Assembly (NCBI GenBank): GCA_036770365.1
Contig: DAIPJH010000001.1
Coordinates: 186,001 to 250,000, forward strand
From: DAIPJH01 sp036770365
Lineage (GTDB): Bacteria; Pseudomonadota; Alphaproteobacteria; Rickettsiales; UBA998
Length of the DNA stretch: 64,000 nt
Direction of reading: 5' to 3'
Positions 8,046-17,589 of the stretch are shown one piece after another (position 1 is the stretch's first letter; the number at the start of each line of letters is the position of its first letter). The notes under the pieces are model-generated. The model had not been told where the DNA came from, did no database searches, and worked only from the letters and a program-made list of their open reading frames with translations. Position numbers and translations under genes: made by a program.

Positions 8046-10301
8046 TCAACCCTCTAAAAGCAACGGCAATGTCAACGTCACCCGTGCGCCGCCTTGTTCG
8101 CGGTTAGCGATAGTAGCGGTTCCGCCGTGATCTTCTAGGGTTTTCTTAACGATAGCGAGACCAAGTCCTGTACCTTTTTCACGAGTAGTGACATAGGGTT
8201 CCATAATCCTATCCATCAGATCAGGTGGGAAGCCCACACCATTATCTTCAATGATAATTTCGACCATATCTTCTGCATTACGACGCACCTGCACATCAAC
8301 CTCTAACTTCGCTTTACCTTGCGTGCGCTCGAGTGCTTCAGCAGCATTCTTCAAGACATTGGTCATCACCTGTCCCATTTGACGTTCATCACAATGTACT
8401 TGTAGCATGCCTTTATCCGCACTCAGCGTAAAGTGAACTTGTGGGAAAGATGTCTGCGCAGAAAACACCGCCTTATCGATCAAATCTTTAATATCGATAG
8501 TAGCAAATACAGGTAATGGCATACGCGCAAATGAAACAAACTCATCTACCATCGTACCAATGTCGCTTGTGTGACGTGAGATGGTATCAATATATCGTCG
8601 AAACGCCGTTTGTGATTCAGGATCTGTGGGCAAAAACTTTTTACGCAGACGTTCAGTAGAAAGCTGGATAGGGGTGAGTGGATTTTTAATTTCATGGGCA
8701 ATACGACGCGCAACATCTGCCCATGCAGCACGGCGTTGCGCCGACACCAATGCGGAAATATCATCATAGGTCACAACGTAACCATCAATTTTATCACCCA
8801 ACATTTCTGTGGTAATTCGCACATGTAATGTCAAGGTCTGCCCATCCCCCACACTACACACCATCTCTTTTTGATATAATCGCTTAGGGTTTCTACGTGC
8901 TTCGTTAAGTAATCCTGTGATCTCTGGTAAAACCGACTCAATCGATTTGCCCTGAAGCTGCGTAAACTCATCCAAATGCAACAGCTTATTTGCCGAGCGA
9001 TTACTGAGAGTGATTACCCCTTTGGTATCAAGTGCCATCACCCCTGCGGATGCTCCCTCTAATACGGCTTGCGTAAAACGACGACGCTCATCAATTTGAC
9101 GATTAGCTTCTGTAAGTTCACGACGACTATTGGCTAGCTGCTCCGTCATACGATTAAAGCGTTCGATCAAGGTTGCTAACTCTCCATCCGCAGCAGTCGT
9201 CTCTACTCGAATCGAATAATCACCTGCACGGATATGCTCAGTGGCTTTAATCAAACGCGACAAAGGCACAACAAGACGTGATACAAAACTCATCCCATAC
9301 CATATCACGGCAAAGAGCATCACCAACGCCACCAAAATAAAAGCCGCAGAGAAACGAATTTGCAAGGAAGTAATACGTTTACGAAGGTTACGATATTCTC
9401 CTGAAGCACCCTGTGCATTTTCCAAATGCTGTAATACCTTAGGGTCAACCAAACGGCTAACAATCAGGTAGCTATCCGAAAGAGGATCAATCGCAATTAA
9501 CGCCAGAATTTTGTCTTCTTCACTCAGCATGACGGTTTCACCTTGACGCGCTCTTGCCAAGAGATTCTCAGGTAATTGCTCAAACGTAAATGAATAGCTA
9601 AGACGTGAACGTGCCACCACTTTCCCATGTTGTAAGACAATCGCCTCAGTAAGTGAACGCAACAAAGCCTGTGTTGATACGATCTTTTGAAACAAAGGGG
9701 GATTTAATACAGACAAATCCATCTCACCGCGTAAATCGTTCGACATCGCAAGCGAATCCGCACGCAAAGTCTCTCGATGTTCATCCAAATACGCCTCTGC
9801 TACAATGATAGACTCATCTAACACCGTCCCCACGCGGTCATCAAACCAATTGGTAATACCCTGATGAAAAAACAATGCCGCAAACACAGAAACAATCAAC
9901 GTTGGAAACAATACCGCAGCCGAGAACACCATCACCACACGCGATTGGAGTCGAGATCCCACCGAACCGCTACGTAGTGCTGTCCACATTTTCCAAATAC
10001 GGTATCCTACCGCCGCACCAAGTCCCAAGAACAAAAGTCCATTGGCAACGAGCAACACCGTAACAACACGTCCACGCCCCTCTAAAGCTTGGTCTGTCTG
10101 GGTAATAATCACGTAAGACGAAAGCGCACCCGCCAACGCCAATGCTACCAGCAACCATGCTAAACGTGAGTACCAAGGACGGTGCAACGCGGTCACGGTC
10201 AAGAGCGATCCCACAGTTTCTGGTGATACCCCTCCTTGTCCTAATAAAGCCGTATATACCCCAGAGGTAGAACGGCGAGAGGAAAACCGTGAAGATTGCA
10301 T
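8046..10301 (-). CDS. ntrY: nitrogen-regulation sensor histidine kinase NtrY
   Basis: 751 residues with the NtrY plan: three N-terminal membrane segments, a periplasmic region of about 160 residues, another membrane segment (AAFILVALVMLFAVIWYG), a HAMP domain and a PAS domain. The histidine kinase core has H-box ARRIAHEIKNPLTPIQ and ATPase boxes IIEDNGVGFP and GTGLGLAIVKK. NtrY phosphorylates NtrX and can talk to NtrC in alphaproteobacteria. It is 33 bases downstream of ntrC on the same strand; ntrX is divergent beyond ntrC. No ntrB is visible. Confidence 0.92.
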   Translation of the reverse strand: MQSSRFSSRRSTSGVYTALLGQGGVSPETVGSLLTVTALHRPWYSRLAWLLVALALAGALSSYVIITQTDQALEGRGRVVTVLLVANGLLFLGLGAAVGYRIWKMWTALRSGSVGSRLQSRVVMVFSAAVLFPTLIVSVFAALFFHQGITNWFDDRVGTVLDESIIVAEAYLDEHRETLRADSLAMSNDLRGEMDLSVLNPPLFQKIVSTQALLRSLTEAIVLQHGKVVARSRLSYSFTFEQLPENLLARARQGETVMLSEEDKILALIAIDPLSDSYLIVSRLVDPKVLQHLENAQGASGEYRNLRKRITSLQIRFSAAFILVALVMLFAVIWYGMSFVSRLVVPLSRLIKATEHIRAGDYSIRVETTAADGELATLIERFNRMTEQLANSRRELTEANRQIDERRRFTQAVLEGASAGVMALDTKGVITLSNRSANKLLHLDEFTQLQGKSIESVLPEITGLLNEARRNPKRLYQKEMVCSVGDGQTLTLHVRITTEMLGDKIDGYVVTYDDISALVSAQRRAAWADVARRIAHEIKNPLTPIQLSTERLRKKFLPTDPESQTAFRRYIDTISRHTSDIGTMVDEFVSFARMPLPVFATIDIKDLIDKAVFSAQTSFPQVHFTLSADKGMLQVHCDERQMGQVMTNVLKNAAEALERTQGKAKLEVDVQVRRNAEDMVEIIIEDNGVGFPPDLMDRIMEPYVTTREKGTGLGLAIVKKTLEDHGGTATIANREQGGARVTLTLPLLLEG

Positions 10302-10334
10302 AAAATGACTTTCGCTCTTAGGCTGACCTGACTA

Positions 10335-11906
10335 TCAATGCTTTGCCTGATAGGTCTTACCTGTCGTTCTTTCAATACCATATAGTTGCATCTTTGCACG
10401 CAGCGTATTACGATTTATACCTAAAATATCCGCAGCGCGCACCTGATTTCCGCCGACATGGTTCAATGTCGTGACCAACAGCGGAATTTCCAATAATGAC
10501 ATCATGCGCTGATACAATCCTGTTGGAGGCATATTGCAACCATGCGCCGAAAAATATTCCATCAATGCGCGCTGGGCAACCGTCTCAATGGTTGTAAAAT
10601 CCTTCGTGGATGCCTCTATTTCCCCTTCATTATCTTGCAATAGCGCATGTGCATCGCGTGCTTTCTTTTTATGTAACAATGATGGAATACACGTACCAAT
10701 GATATCTGCGCTAATGTGTGGTTGTGCGATCAAAGCGCATAATCGATAGATCATGTTTTCTAATTCACGAATGTTTCCGCGCCACGGCAATCCTTGCAAC
10801 ATTTCCAACGCATCACCCATCAATATCTTTTTAGGTAAACCACGCTGTTCAGCTTTTTTCAAAAAATGTGCTGCTAAATCTGAAATATCTTCACGGCGTT
10901 CACGCAGTGGTGGAATGGTGATCGGCACGACATTGATGCGGTAATAAAGATCCTCTCGAAATACACCTTTCTTGCAGAGTACTTCCATATCTTGGTGGGT
11001 CGCACAAATAATCCGAACGTTCGATTTGATTGGCTTCGTACCACCCACAGGGGTAAATTCTCCCTCTTGCAGCACACGTAATAATCGCGTCTGAGCCTCA
11101 AACGGCATATCCCCTATTTCATCTAAAAAAAGCGTTCCGCCCTCGGCTTGCGCAAATGCGCCTTGACGCATTGTACTTGCACCTGTGAACGCTCCTTTTT
11201 CATGCCCAAAAAGTTCGCTCTCTACCAAGTCACGCGCAATGGCCGCCATATTCAAAGCAATAAAAGGCTTATGTTTACGTGTACCCATTTGGTGCAACAC
11301 ACGTGCAATCACCTCTTTGCCTGTTCCTGATTCTCCACGCAACATTACGGTCAAATCCACCGACACTAAACGCGCTATCGTACGAAAAGTCTCTTGCATC
11401 GCAGGAGACTTTCCAACCAAGGAGATATCTTCTAGATGCACATCACCCTGTGATGTATCCCCGCCAAGCCGAGTTGCCGAAGCATGCAGCTGCGCCGCCA
11501 CATCATGATATTTAGGAGCAAGTCGCTCAACACACGCGATCAAAGCATGAAGATCAAAAGGCTTCGGGAAATATTCTTGCGCACCACGTTTAGTCGCTTC
11601 CAAAGCGGTCATTAATGTGCTTTTTGCGCTCATAATAATAACGGGGATATCCGCATTGATACGCCTAATCTCATCCAATGCATCTAACCCGCTCATACGC
11701 GGCATCACCACATCTGAGATAATCACGTTTCCACGACCACACATGACCCATTCCACCAATTCCTGACCATCCTCTGCGACCTGTACATGATACCCTTTAC
11801 GGGTCAACGCCTGACGTAAGATTGTGCAGATACTCACGTCGTCATCCGCGATTAACACACAAGGTGCATCGAGCTGGACGGAGGATTGCAAAACAGAAAA
11901 GGTCAT
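10335..11906 (-). CDS. ntrC: sigma54-dependent nitrogen regulator NtrC
   Basis: 523 residues: receiver domain with phosphoacceptor D65 in SDVVMPRMSG, AAA+ domain with Walker A GESGTGKE, the sigma54-contact loop GAFTGA and Walker B GGTLFLDEIGD, and a Fis-type HTH (NQVRAADILGINRNTLRAKM). All elements for sigma54 activation are intact. It is somewhat longer than typical NtrC because of a linker before the HTH. First gene of an ntrC-ntrY unit transcribed away from ntrX, without ntrB, so NtrY may be its kinase. Confidence 0.9.
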   Translation of the reverse strand: MTFSVLQSSVQLDAPCVLIADDDVSICTILRQALTRKGYHVQVAEDGQELVEWVMCGRGNVIISDVVMPRMSGLDALDEIRRINADIPVIIMSAKSTLMTALEATKRGAQEYFPKPFDLHALIACVERLAPKYHDVAAQLHASATRLGGDTSQGDVHLEDISLVGKSPAMQETFRTIARLVSVDLTVMLRGESGTGKEVIARVLHQMGTRKHKPFIALNMAAIARDLVESELFGHEKGAFTGASTMRQGAFAQAEGGTLFLDEIGDMPFEAQTRLLRVLQEGEFTPVGGTKPIKSNVRIICATHQDMEVLCKKGVFREDLYYRINVVPITIPPLRERREDISDLAAHFLKKAEQRGLPKKILMGDALEMLQGLPWRGNIRELENMIYRLCALIAQPHISADIIGTCIPSLLHKKKARDAHALLQDNEGEIEASTKDFTTIETVAQRALMEYFSAHGCNMPPTGLYQRMMSLLEIPLLVTTLNHVGGNQVRAADILGINRNTLRAKMQLYGIERTTGKTYQAKH

Positions 11907-12177
11907 AAAGTCTTTCTAATGGCAAAAATTCAGAACAAAAAACACTCAAAAATGTGGAGTGTCATCCTAACGCCGAGAAACCTAACTGTAAAGCATCTGA
12001 ACCACCCTGATTTTATGGGAAGTTTGTGACAGACAAAAAAAGTTTCAAAAAAGTTTTGTTTCTAGTTGCAATTCTAAATTCAAGCGACTAATGTCCACAC
12101 ATGTCACATATTTGCCACTTACACCATATCTGGCAAATAGACCCCTTAAACACTTCAATATCTTGTAGGTAGTACGC
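11907..12177. promoter_or_regulatory. divergent ntrC / ntrX promoter region
   Basis: 271 bases between the starts of ntrC (minus) and ntrX (plus). AT-rich tracts near 12030-12080 could hold promoters for both. An AGG-containing ribosome site (TTGTAGGTAG) precedes ntrX. I see no clear sigma54 -24/-12 element. Confidence 0.5.
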
Positions 12178-13575
12178 ATGAGCATAGATATCCTCGTAGT
12201 TGATGATGAAGCCGATATTCGCGAACTTATTTGTGAGATCTTAAAAGACGAAGGTTTCCAAACCCGTCAGGCAAAAAGTAGCGATGAAGCTCTCAAGGCG
12301 ATGGCCGAACGCGTTCCAAGTTTAATGATCCTTGATATTTGGCTGCAAGGCAGTGAATTGGATGGTCTAGGAATTTTGGAAATTGCACAAAGCAAATACC
12401 CTTCTCAGCCCGTGGTCATGATCAGTGGTCATGGTAATATTGAAACAGCTGTGTCTGCCATTCGTATGGGCGCGGTGGATTTTATTGAAAAGCCTTTCAA
12501 TGACGAAAAGCTACTTCACGTCGTACGCCGTGCTTTAGAAATATCACGTCTCAAATCCGAAAATAGCGAGCTTCGTTCACGCGGCGCGCAAGAAAATGAA
12601 ATCATTGGTTCGTCTGCCGCAATTTTAGGTGTACGTCAGGCCATTGAGAAGGTTGCCCCCACCAATAGCCGTGTAATGATCACTGGAGAAGAAGGTACGG
12701 GCAAAGAAATCGTTGCACGCCTTATCCACAAAAAATCACTCCGCCGCCATGGTAATTTTGTGACGCTCAACGCAGCGGGGCTTACGCCAGCACAAATGGA
12801 TGCAGAATTATTTGGCATCGAAGATGCAAATCCTACAGGAGGCGCAGCCAAGTTAGGTCTGTTTGAACGTGCGCATGGCGGCACGCTCTTCATTGATGAA
12901 GTTGCAGACATGCATCTTGATACGCAAGCGCGTTTACTCAAAGCACTTCAAGAACAATCTTTTGTACGTGTCCGTGGCAATCGCCGCGTGGCGGTAGATG
13001 TACGCGTGATTTCTGCATCAAATCGTGATTTGCGTGAAGAAATGCGTCAAGGGCGTTTCCGTGAAGATCTCTATTACCGTTTGAGCGTTGTGCCTGTCCA
13101 TATGCCATGTTTGCGCGAACGCCGCGAAGATGTACCTGAGCTATGCCGTCATTTCTTGAAACGTTCTGCTGAAGCGGCTGGTATGAGTCCTCGTCGTATT
13201 TCTGAAGATGCCATGGCAGTGTTGCAATCTTATGAATGGCCGGGTAATGTACGCCATCTGCGCAACATCATGGAATGGCTACTCATTATGCATTCTGGTC
13301 AGGCAGAAAAACCTATCGAGATCGATATGTTGCCGCCTGATTTGCTTGAACCGCATTCGACCATCGTAGCACCCGAGGAAAGTACATCTAATGTAATGTC
13401 TTTACCTCTACGCGAGGCACGTGAGATTTTTGAACGTCAATATTTAAGCGCGCAAATTGCACGCTTTGGCGGCAATATCTCTAAAACCTCTAGCTTTATT
13501 GGTATGGAACGTTCAGCACTTCATCGTAAGCTTAAGATGCTGGGCATTCATTCTGACGAGAAAGCTTCTGCTTAA
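12178..13575 (+). CDS. ntrX: response regulator NtrX
   Basis: 465 residues: receiver domain with D53 in LMILDIWLQ, AAA+ domain with Walker A GEEGTGKE and GGTLFIDEVAD, and a C-terminal Fis-type HTH (GGNISKTSSFIGMERSALHR). The GAFTGA sigma54-contact loop is absent; the equivalent stretch reads GIEDANPTGGAAKLG. This loss is characteristic of alphaproteobacterial NtrX, which usually works without sigma54. It diverges from ntrC. The SH3-domain gene follows after 20 bases. Confidence 0.92.
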   Translation: MSIDILVVDDEADIRELICEILKDEGFQTRQAKSSDEALKAMAERVPSLMILDIWLQGSELDGLGILEIAQSKYPSQPVVMISGHGNIETAVSAIRMGAVDFIEKPFNDEKLLHVVRRALEISRLKSENSELRSRGAQENEIIGSSAAILGVRQAIEKVAPTNSRVMITGEEGTGKEIVARLIHKKSLRRHGNFVTLNAAGLTPAQMDAELFGIEDANPTGGAAKLGLFERAHGGTLFIDEVADMHLDTQARLLKALQEQSFVRVRGNRRVAVDVRVISASNRDLREEMRQGRFREDLYYRLSVVPVHMPCLRERREDVPELCRHFLKRSAEAAGMSPRRISEDAMAVLQSYEWPGNVRHLRNIMEWLLIMHSGQAEKPIEIDMLPPDLLEPHSTIVAPEESTSNVMSLPLREAREIFERQYLSAQIARFGGNISKTSSFIGMERSALHRKLKMLGIHSDEKASA

Positions 13576-13595
13576 TCCGTACTCAGGAGTTGCGC

Positions 13596-14192
13596 ATGAC
13601 GCGTCACACCTTCATATGGTGGCAAGCAGCAAAACGAGGTCTTGTTTGCCTTATCCTCTGTGGCATGTGCGCCTATACAACGAGCGAAGCACAGGCAACT
13701 ACAGGGAAGGAAGATAGCACTCCTGCTAAACCCGCAACAGTCTCGGCTGCCCCTGCATCCTCCACACGTCTCGGGGTTGACAGTGGTTTGCCGCTGCCAC
13801 GTTTTGCCTCTACAGGAGGCAAAGAAACCAACTTACGCTCAGGTCCTGGCACTCGCTACCCTATTTTATGGGTATACCGCCAGCCCTATATCCCCGTTGA
13901 GATCATAGACGAACACGACAACTGGCGACAAGTGCGGGATCCCGAAGGTGATACAGGTTGGCTTCACCGCGTCTTACTTAATGGCACGCGACACGTGCTA
14001 TTTAAAAAAGGGTTGCATGATGTGCGGCAAAACCCTGATCCGAACACGGCCATCATTTTTCGCGCTAAAGAAGGCGTTCACGGTAAAATTCTCCACTGTA
14101 TTCCCAATTGGTGTCAAGTACAGGTCAACGACCATCAGGGATGGACAGAAAAAACCGCGTTGTTTGGTGTCAACCCTCAAGAAGTATTTTAA
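13596..14192 (+). CDS. exported SH3-like domain protein
   Basis: 198 residues from the ATG at 13596, which has AGGAG six bases upstream; a TTG two codons earlier is less likely. A signal peptide or anchor is followed by an Ala/Pro-rich linker. Two bacterial SH3-like repeats follow, the first containing ETNLRSGPGTRYPILWVY and DEHDNWRQVRD, the second ending NHDQ-like HQGWTEK. The family (PF06347-like) is common downstream of regulatory or cell-wall genes in alphaproteobacteria and probably binds cell-envelope glycans. Twenty bases separate it from ntrX, so cotranscription is possible. Confidence 0.8.
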   Translation: MTRHTFIWWQAAKRGLVCLILCGMCAYTTSEAQATTGKEDSTPAKPATVSAAPASSTRLGVDSGLPLPRFASTGGKETNLRSGPGTRYPILWVYRQPYIPVEIIDEHDNWRQVRDPEGDTGWLHRVLLNGTRHVLFKKGLHDVRQNPDPNTAIIFRAKEGVHGKILHCIPNWCQVQVNDHQGWTEKTALFGVNPQEVF

Positions 14193-14307
14193 TCATGCAA
14201 TTTTTTAAGGTAGCTTAGGCTTTCTTTTTACAACGTTATTAATAGCTCCTTAAGCTTTTGGTCTATAATGGGTTAAATCCATATCATTTTCAGCAGGGGT
14301 GGCTGCA

Positions 14308-15399
14308 ATGTTAACGCAAGAAGAGAATCAACGGGCATATAAAACGCTAAAATATATATCTATTTTCGCATATCTACTCTCAATATCAGGATACTTTTTA
14401 GCATTAGTTGTCGCGCCTTTGACACCATTTTGGGCAGCACTCAAAATTTTTATGTGGTTCTTCCCTCTCATTGCATTAGCGTGGCATCAACTAGCAAACT
14501 GTATTGAAAGAAACTTTGTTCTTGCCAAAACCCACCTACAAACATTAACATTCACAGAAAACAATTTGCACTTATATTACAATGTATTACTTACGGGTTC
14601 ACCCTATTTACTTTACGGAGTATGTTTTGTAAGTAGTGGCATTGCCATCATTGCTTTAGGCTTTTCTATCAATTATTTTTATGACCACAGCAACCCCACC
14701 ACCATTACCGCCACAATCTTAGAAAAAGATTATCATAGCGGTAAAAGCAGTAAACATTATTACGTCATTGTTTCAAATCCCAACCCTCCATTGTTCTCTT
14801 TTATTAAATCCAATCTCATGGAAATTAAGGTTCATGACGAAGACTATCCTCGCATTGCAGAGGAGCGTACTCAAATCAGCTTTCCACTATATGAAGGCGC
14901 GCTAGGATTACCGTGGACAAAAAATTATACCTACGCACTCATCAATGCAGAAAAAATAACCCCAGACTATCAAGCTTCTACCACTCCCCCTCACTCTAAC
15001 TTTGGGAATATCAGAGCCGCATGCGACTGGACAAAGAACTTTGATGCAAGCAAAGAAATTGAAACCATCACCCCAGATGATTATCAGCGTGATTTTTGGC
15101 CGTTTAGCGACAAACCTCGCGCCGTGATTCCACTCGTCAAAGGTGAAAAACACGGCTTCGAGCATGATACTTTCAAAAATGGGGTGGTCTATACCGACCT
15201 GCCGTGGAAACACGGTAAAAAGCACGGCACATTCACCCTTCACCGTGATGATGGCAGTATCGAACAAAAACTATCTTATAAAAACGGAGAACCTTACGGC
15301 ATCAATCAGTGGTACAACAAAGACGGCACGCTGAGTCAAGCATACCTCTATCTTGAAGGTGACAAGACAATGAGTGCGAGCGTATGTGGGAAAAAGTGA
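14308..15399 (+). CDS. hypothetical membrane protein with C-terminal MORN-like repeats
   Basis: 363 residues from ATG 14308 (AGGGGT upstream); a GTG three codons earlier is an alternative. Three or four hydrophobic segments occupy roughly residues 18-55 and 100-123. A soluble domain follows, whose last part has repeats such as VKGEKHGFEHDTFKNG and WKHGKKHGTFTLHRDDGS. These recall MORN or YwqK-type repeats. I do not recognise the full protein. It stands alone, with a long hairpin at its 3' end facing a convergent gene. Confidence 0.6.
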   Translation: MLTQEENQRAYKTLKYISIFAYLLSISGYFLALVVAPLTPFWAALKIFMWFFPLIALAWHQLANCIERNFVLAKTHLQTLTFTENNLHLYYNVLLTGSPYLLYGVCFVSSGIAIIALGFSINYFYDHSNPTTITATILEKDYHSGKSSKHYYVIVSNPNPPLFSFIKSNLMEIKVHDEDYPRIAEERTQISFPLYEGALGLPWTKNYTYALINAEKITPDYQASTTPPHSNFGNIRAACDWTKNFDASKEIETITPDDYQRDFWPFSDKPRAVIPLVKGEKHGFEHDTFKNGVVYTDLPWKHGKKHGTFTLHRDDGSIEQKLSYKNGEPYGINQWYNKDGTLSQAYLYLEGDKTMSASVCGKK

Positions 15400-15434
15400 A
15401 TGTTCCACACTATCCGAAGATAATGGGAACATTC
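15398..15434. terminator. hairpin between convergent genes
   Basis: GAATGTTCC and GGAACATTC are perfect 9-base arms, with a nested TATC-CGAA-GATA inside the loop. There is no T-tract, so it may be a weak or Rho-assisted end for the genes that converge here. Confidence 0.4.
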
Positions 15435-15439
15435 ATGCA

Positions 15440-15874
15440 TCAACTTGCGCGATAGGCCTTTACCACAAGGACAGCTACTGCAAGCAATGCCAATAGTTCA
15501 TGATTTACTATGAGCAATGGAAATGCGAGCATTGCAAGTACCGTAAACAACCACATCGCAAATTTATTTTGTAGTCTTGGTTTCGTATGTTCATTCGGGA
15601 AACCTGGGTAATGTATCCTATCCATACACCATGCGGTGAACAATGCCGAGATACCGCATGATAAAGTATCAGACAGCTCCCTTGGCGTAGGAGAAAGATA
15701 TTTTAAACACAAGTACCACCCAAAACTACACAGAAACACATTTTCAAGAAAAAGACACACACGAAGTATTGTGTCATTAGAAAAAAGCTTTGTGCATGAA
15801 ACAACTTTCATGATTTTCTCCAAAGATAGACAGTACTTGCTGATGAATTTAGCTTTCCCGTCTGAACGAAACAT
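15440..15874 (-). CDS. hypothetical membrane protein
   Basis: Up to 144 residues with hydrophobic stretches near VFLCSFGWYLCLKYL, ISALFTAWCM and a long one at the C-terminus (FAMWLFTVLAMLAFPLLIV plus LLALLAVAVLVVKAY). The start is uncertain: the Met at residue 22 is also possible and no ribosome site is clear. No family recognised. Composition is AT-rich compared with its neighbours and it stands alone, so it may be recently acquired or poorly conserved. Confidence 0.4.
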   Translation of the reverse strand: MFRSDGKAKFISKYCLSLEKIMKVVSCTKLFSNDTILRVCLFLENVFLCSFGWYLCLKYLSPTPRELSDTLSCGISALFTAWCMDRIHYPGFPNEHTKPRLQNKFAMWLFTVLAMLAFPLLIVNHELLALLAVAVLVVKAYRAS

Positions 15875-16044
15875 GCCTGATATATCATGAAGGTTTCCCT
15901 ACACGATAAACAGACGCTAGGGAAACCCTGACTTTAAATATCAAAGAACAAGGCTCGAAAAAACCCTACCAGGATAACATATTAATGGAAGCACAACAAT
16001 AAGATGACAAAATTTGTCATGAAATCTTCATAATAAGAATGAGA

Positions 16045-17457
16045 TTACTTCCCGTCCAAAATACGCTCTACCAGTTCACCAACCGTTGGGACGTGACCGC
16101 CTTCATAGAAAGAATCAAGGGCAAATTTATAGGCGTTGTGACCGGAGAACATCAGCTCATTTTCAACATCACCACCATGCGCGATTTCTTGCAGGGTTTT
16201 TTGAATGCAGAAGCTACGCGGATCTGCTTTTTTGCCAGTATTGAAATCATCATGATCTTTCCAATTAGAAAAACGACAATGCGATAAGCAACCCATGCAG
16301 TCAATCTGATCTTTGACAATTTCACCCGCTTTAGCTTTCGAGACAAAAATCACCGTATCATCAGGTGTTTTCATCATCTCATCAAAACCCGCTGCCATCC
16401 ACTCTTCTGCACGCGCTTTATCTTCTGCGGTGACGTAAATTGGTCTATTACGAGGTCCAAAAGGTAGAATTTCGGCGTAATAACCTTCTTCTTCGGTCTT
16501 GAACGGAATCTGACGTTCTTCACGCCCACGAAGTTCCTTGATAAAAGGATTATTCACTGCTGACGAATAAAATCCTGTTGGGCTGAAGCGATTAAGAAAC
16601 ACATCACCCTCTTTCAGCGTCATTAATTTACGTTTCCACGCATCAGGCACAGGGCTTTCTTTAGTCAGAAGCGGGCGCGTACCAAACTGGAAAGCAATTT
16701 TTCCAATCGCAGGATTATGTAGCCAATGTTCCCAATCCGCCAAATGCCATGCACCGCCAGCCATCACAATCGGCACATCCTGTAACCCAACTTCATTCAT
16801 GAAAGCACGGAGTTCCACCACACGTGGATAAGGATCTTCAGGCTTTTCAGGATCTTCGCCGTTAGACAAACCATTATGTCCACCTGCTAACCACGGATCT
16901 TCATAAACCACCGCGGAGAGCAAATGCGCGGTTTTGCTATAAGCGCGCTTCCATAGCGCACGAAAAGCACGCATCGACGACACGATTGGCAAATAATAGA
17001 CATTATATTCTTCGGCTATTTCGCTAAGTTTATAGGGCATCCCTGCGCCGCAGGTCACACCATGCACCATCCCTTGAGTGCGCTTCAATACTTCATGCAA
17101 CACCTCAGAGCAGTTTGCCATTTCCCACAACACGTTCACATGAATACGACCTTTGCCGCCCGACATCTCATGCGCTACCTTGATCTGAGTCACTGCACCT
17201 TCAATCGCCAACGCGATCAATTCACGATTACGCCCACGACGCGTGGTTTCTTTATAAGTATAAGGAACAACATTGCCCTCTGCATCGTAAGAATCAGGAT
17301 AAACACCGGAGACTGTTCCCACCGCATCCGCCGCAGCAAAAGCTCCAGCACTTCGCCCATTGGTCGCCGCAATACCTTTGCCGCCTTCAATGATAGGATA
17401 GACTTCCTTGCCAGAAATAATAACACGTCCGAGTTTTTCGCGAAATACAATGCTCAT
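16045..17457 (-). CDS. nitronate monooxygenase (NPD) family flavoprotein
   Basis: 470 residues. The TIM-barrel pattern of the NPD/2-nitropropane dioxygenase family is visible: GVTCGAGMPYKLSEIAEEYN, an IVMAGGAWHLADWE FMN-phosphate region and IGKIAFQFGTRPL. Such enzymes are FMN-dependent oxidoreductases acting on nitronates or unknown substrates. Unusual for the family is a C-terminal Cys cluster, DCMGCLSHC plus a later FC near residues 385-410, that could bind a metal or Fe-S centre. Stands alone on the minus strand; physiological substrate unknown. Confidence 0.75.
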   Translation of the reverse strand: MSIVFREKLGRVIISGKEVYPIIEGGKGIAATNGRSAGAFAAADAVGTVSGVYPDSYDAEGNVVPYTYKETTRRGRNRELIALAIEGAVTQIKVAHEMSGGKGRIHVNVLWEMANCSEVLHEVLKRTQGMVHGVTCGAGMPYKLSEIAEEYNVYYLPIVSSMRAFRALWKRAYSKTAHLLSAVVYEDPWLAGGHNGLSNGEDPEKPEDPYPRVVELRAFMNEVGLQDVPIVMAGGAWHLADWEHWLHNPAIGKIAFQFGTRPLLTKESPVPDAWKRKLMTLKEGDVFLNRFSPTGFYSSAVNNPFIKELRGREERQIPFKTEEEGYYAEILPFGPRNRPIYVTAEDKARAEEWMAAGFDEMMKTPDDTVIFVSKAKAGEIVKDQIDCMGCLSHCRFSNWKDHDDFNTGKKADPRSFCIQKTLQEIAHGGDVENELMFSGHNAYKFALDSFYEGGHVPTVGELVERILDGK

Positions 17458-17589
17458 GTAGTACCCAGTATCTCCGACAATCCAGCCTTACCACCTTCAT
17501 GCCTAATATATTTGTAATATTTTGTCACAAACCGTTATCAATGCAGGAAGCACTATGTAGCATGAGGTTATCCATTTGTGAAGCCTTCA

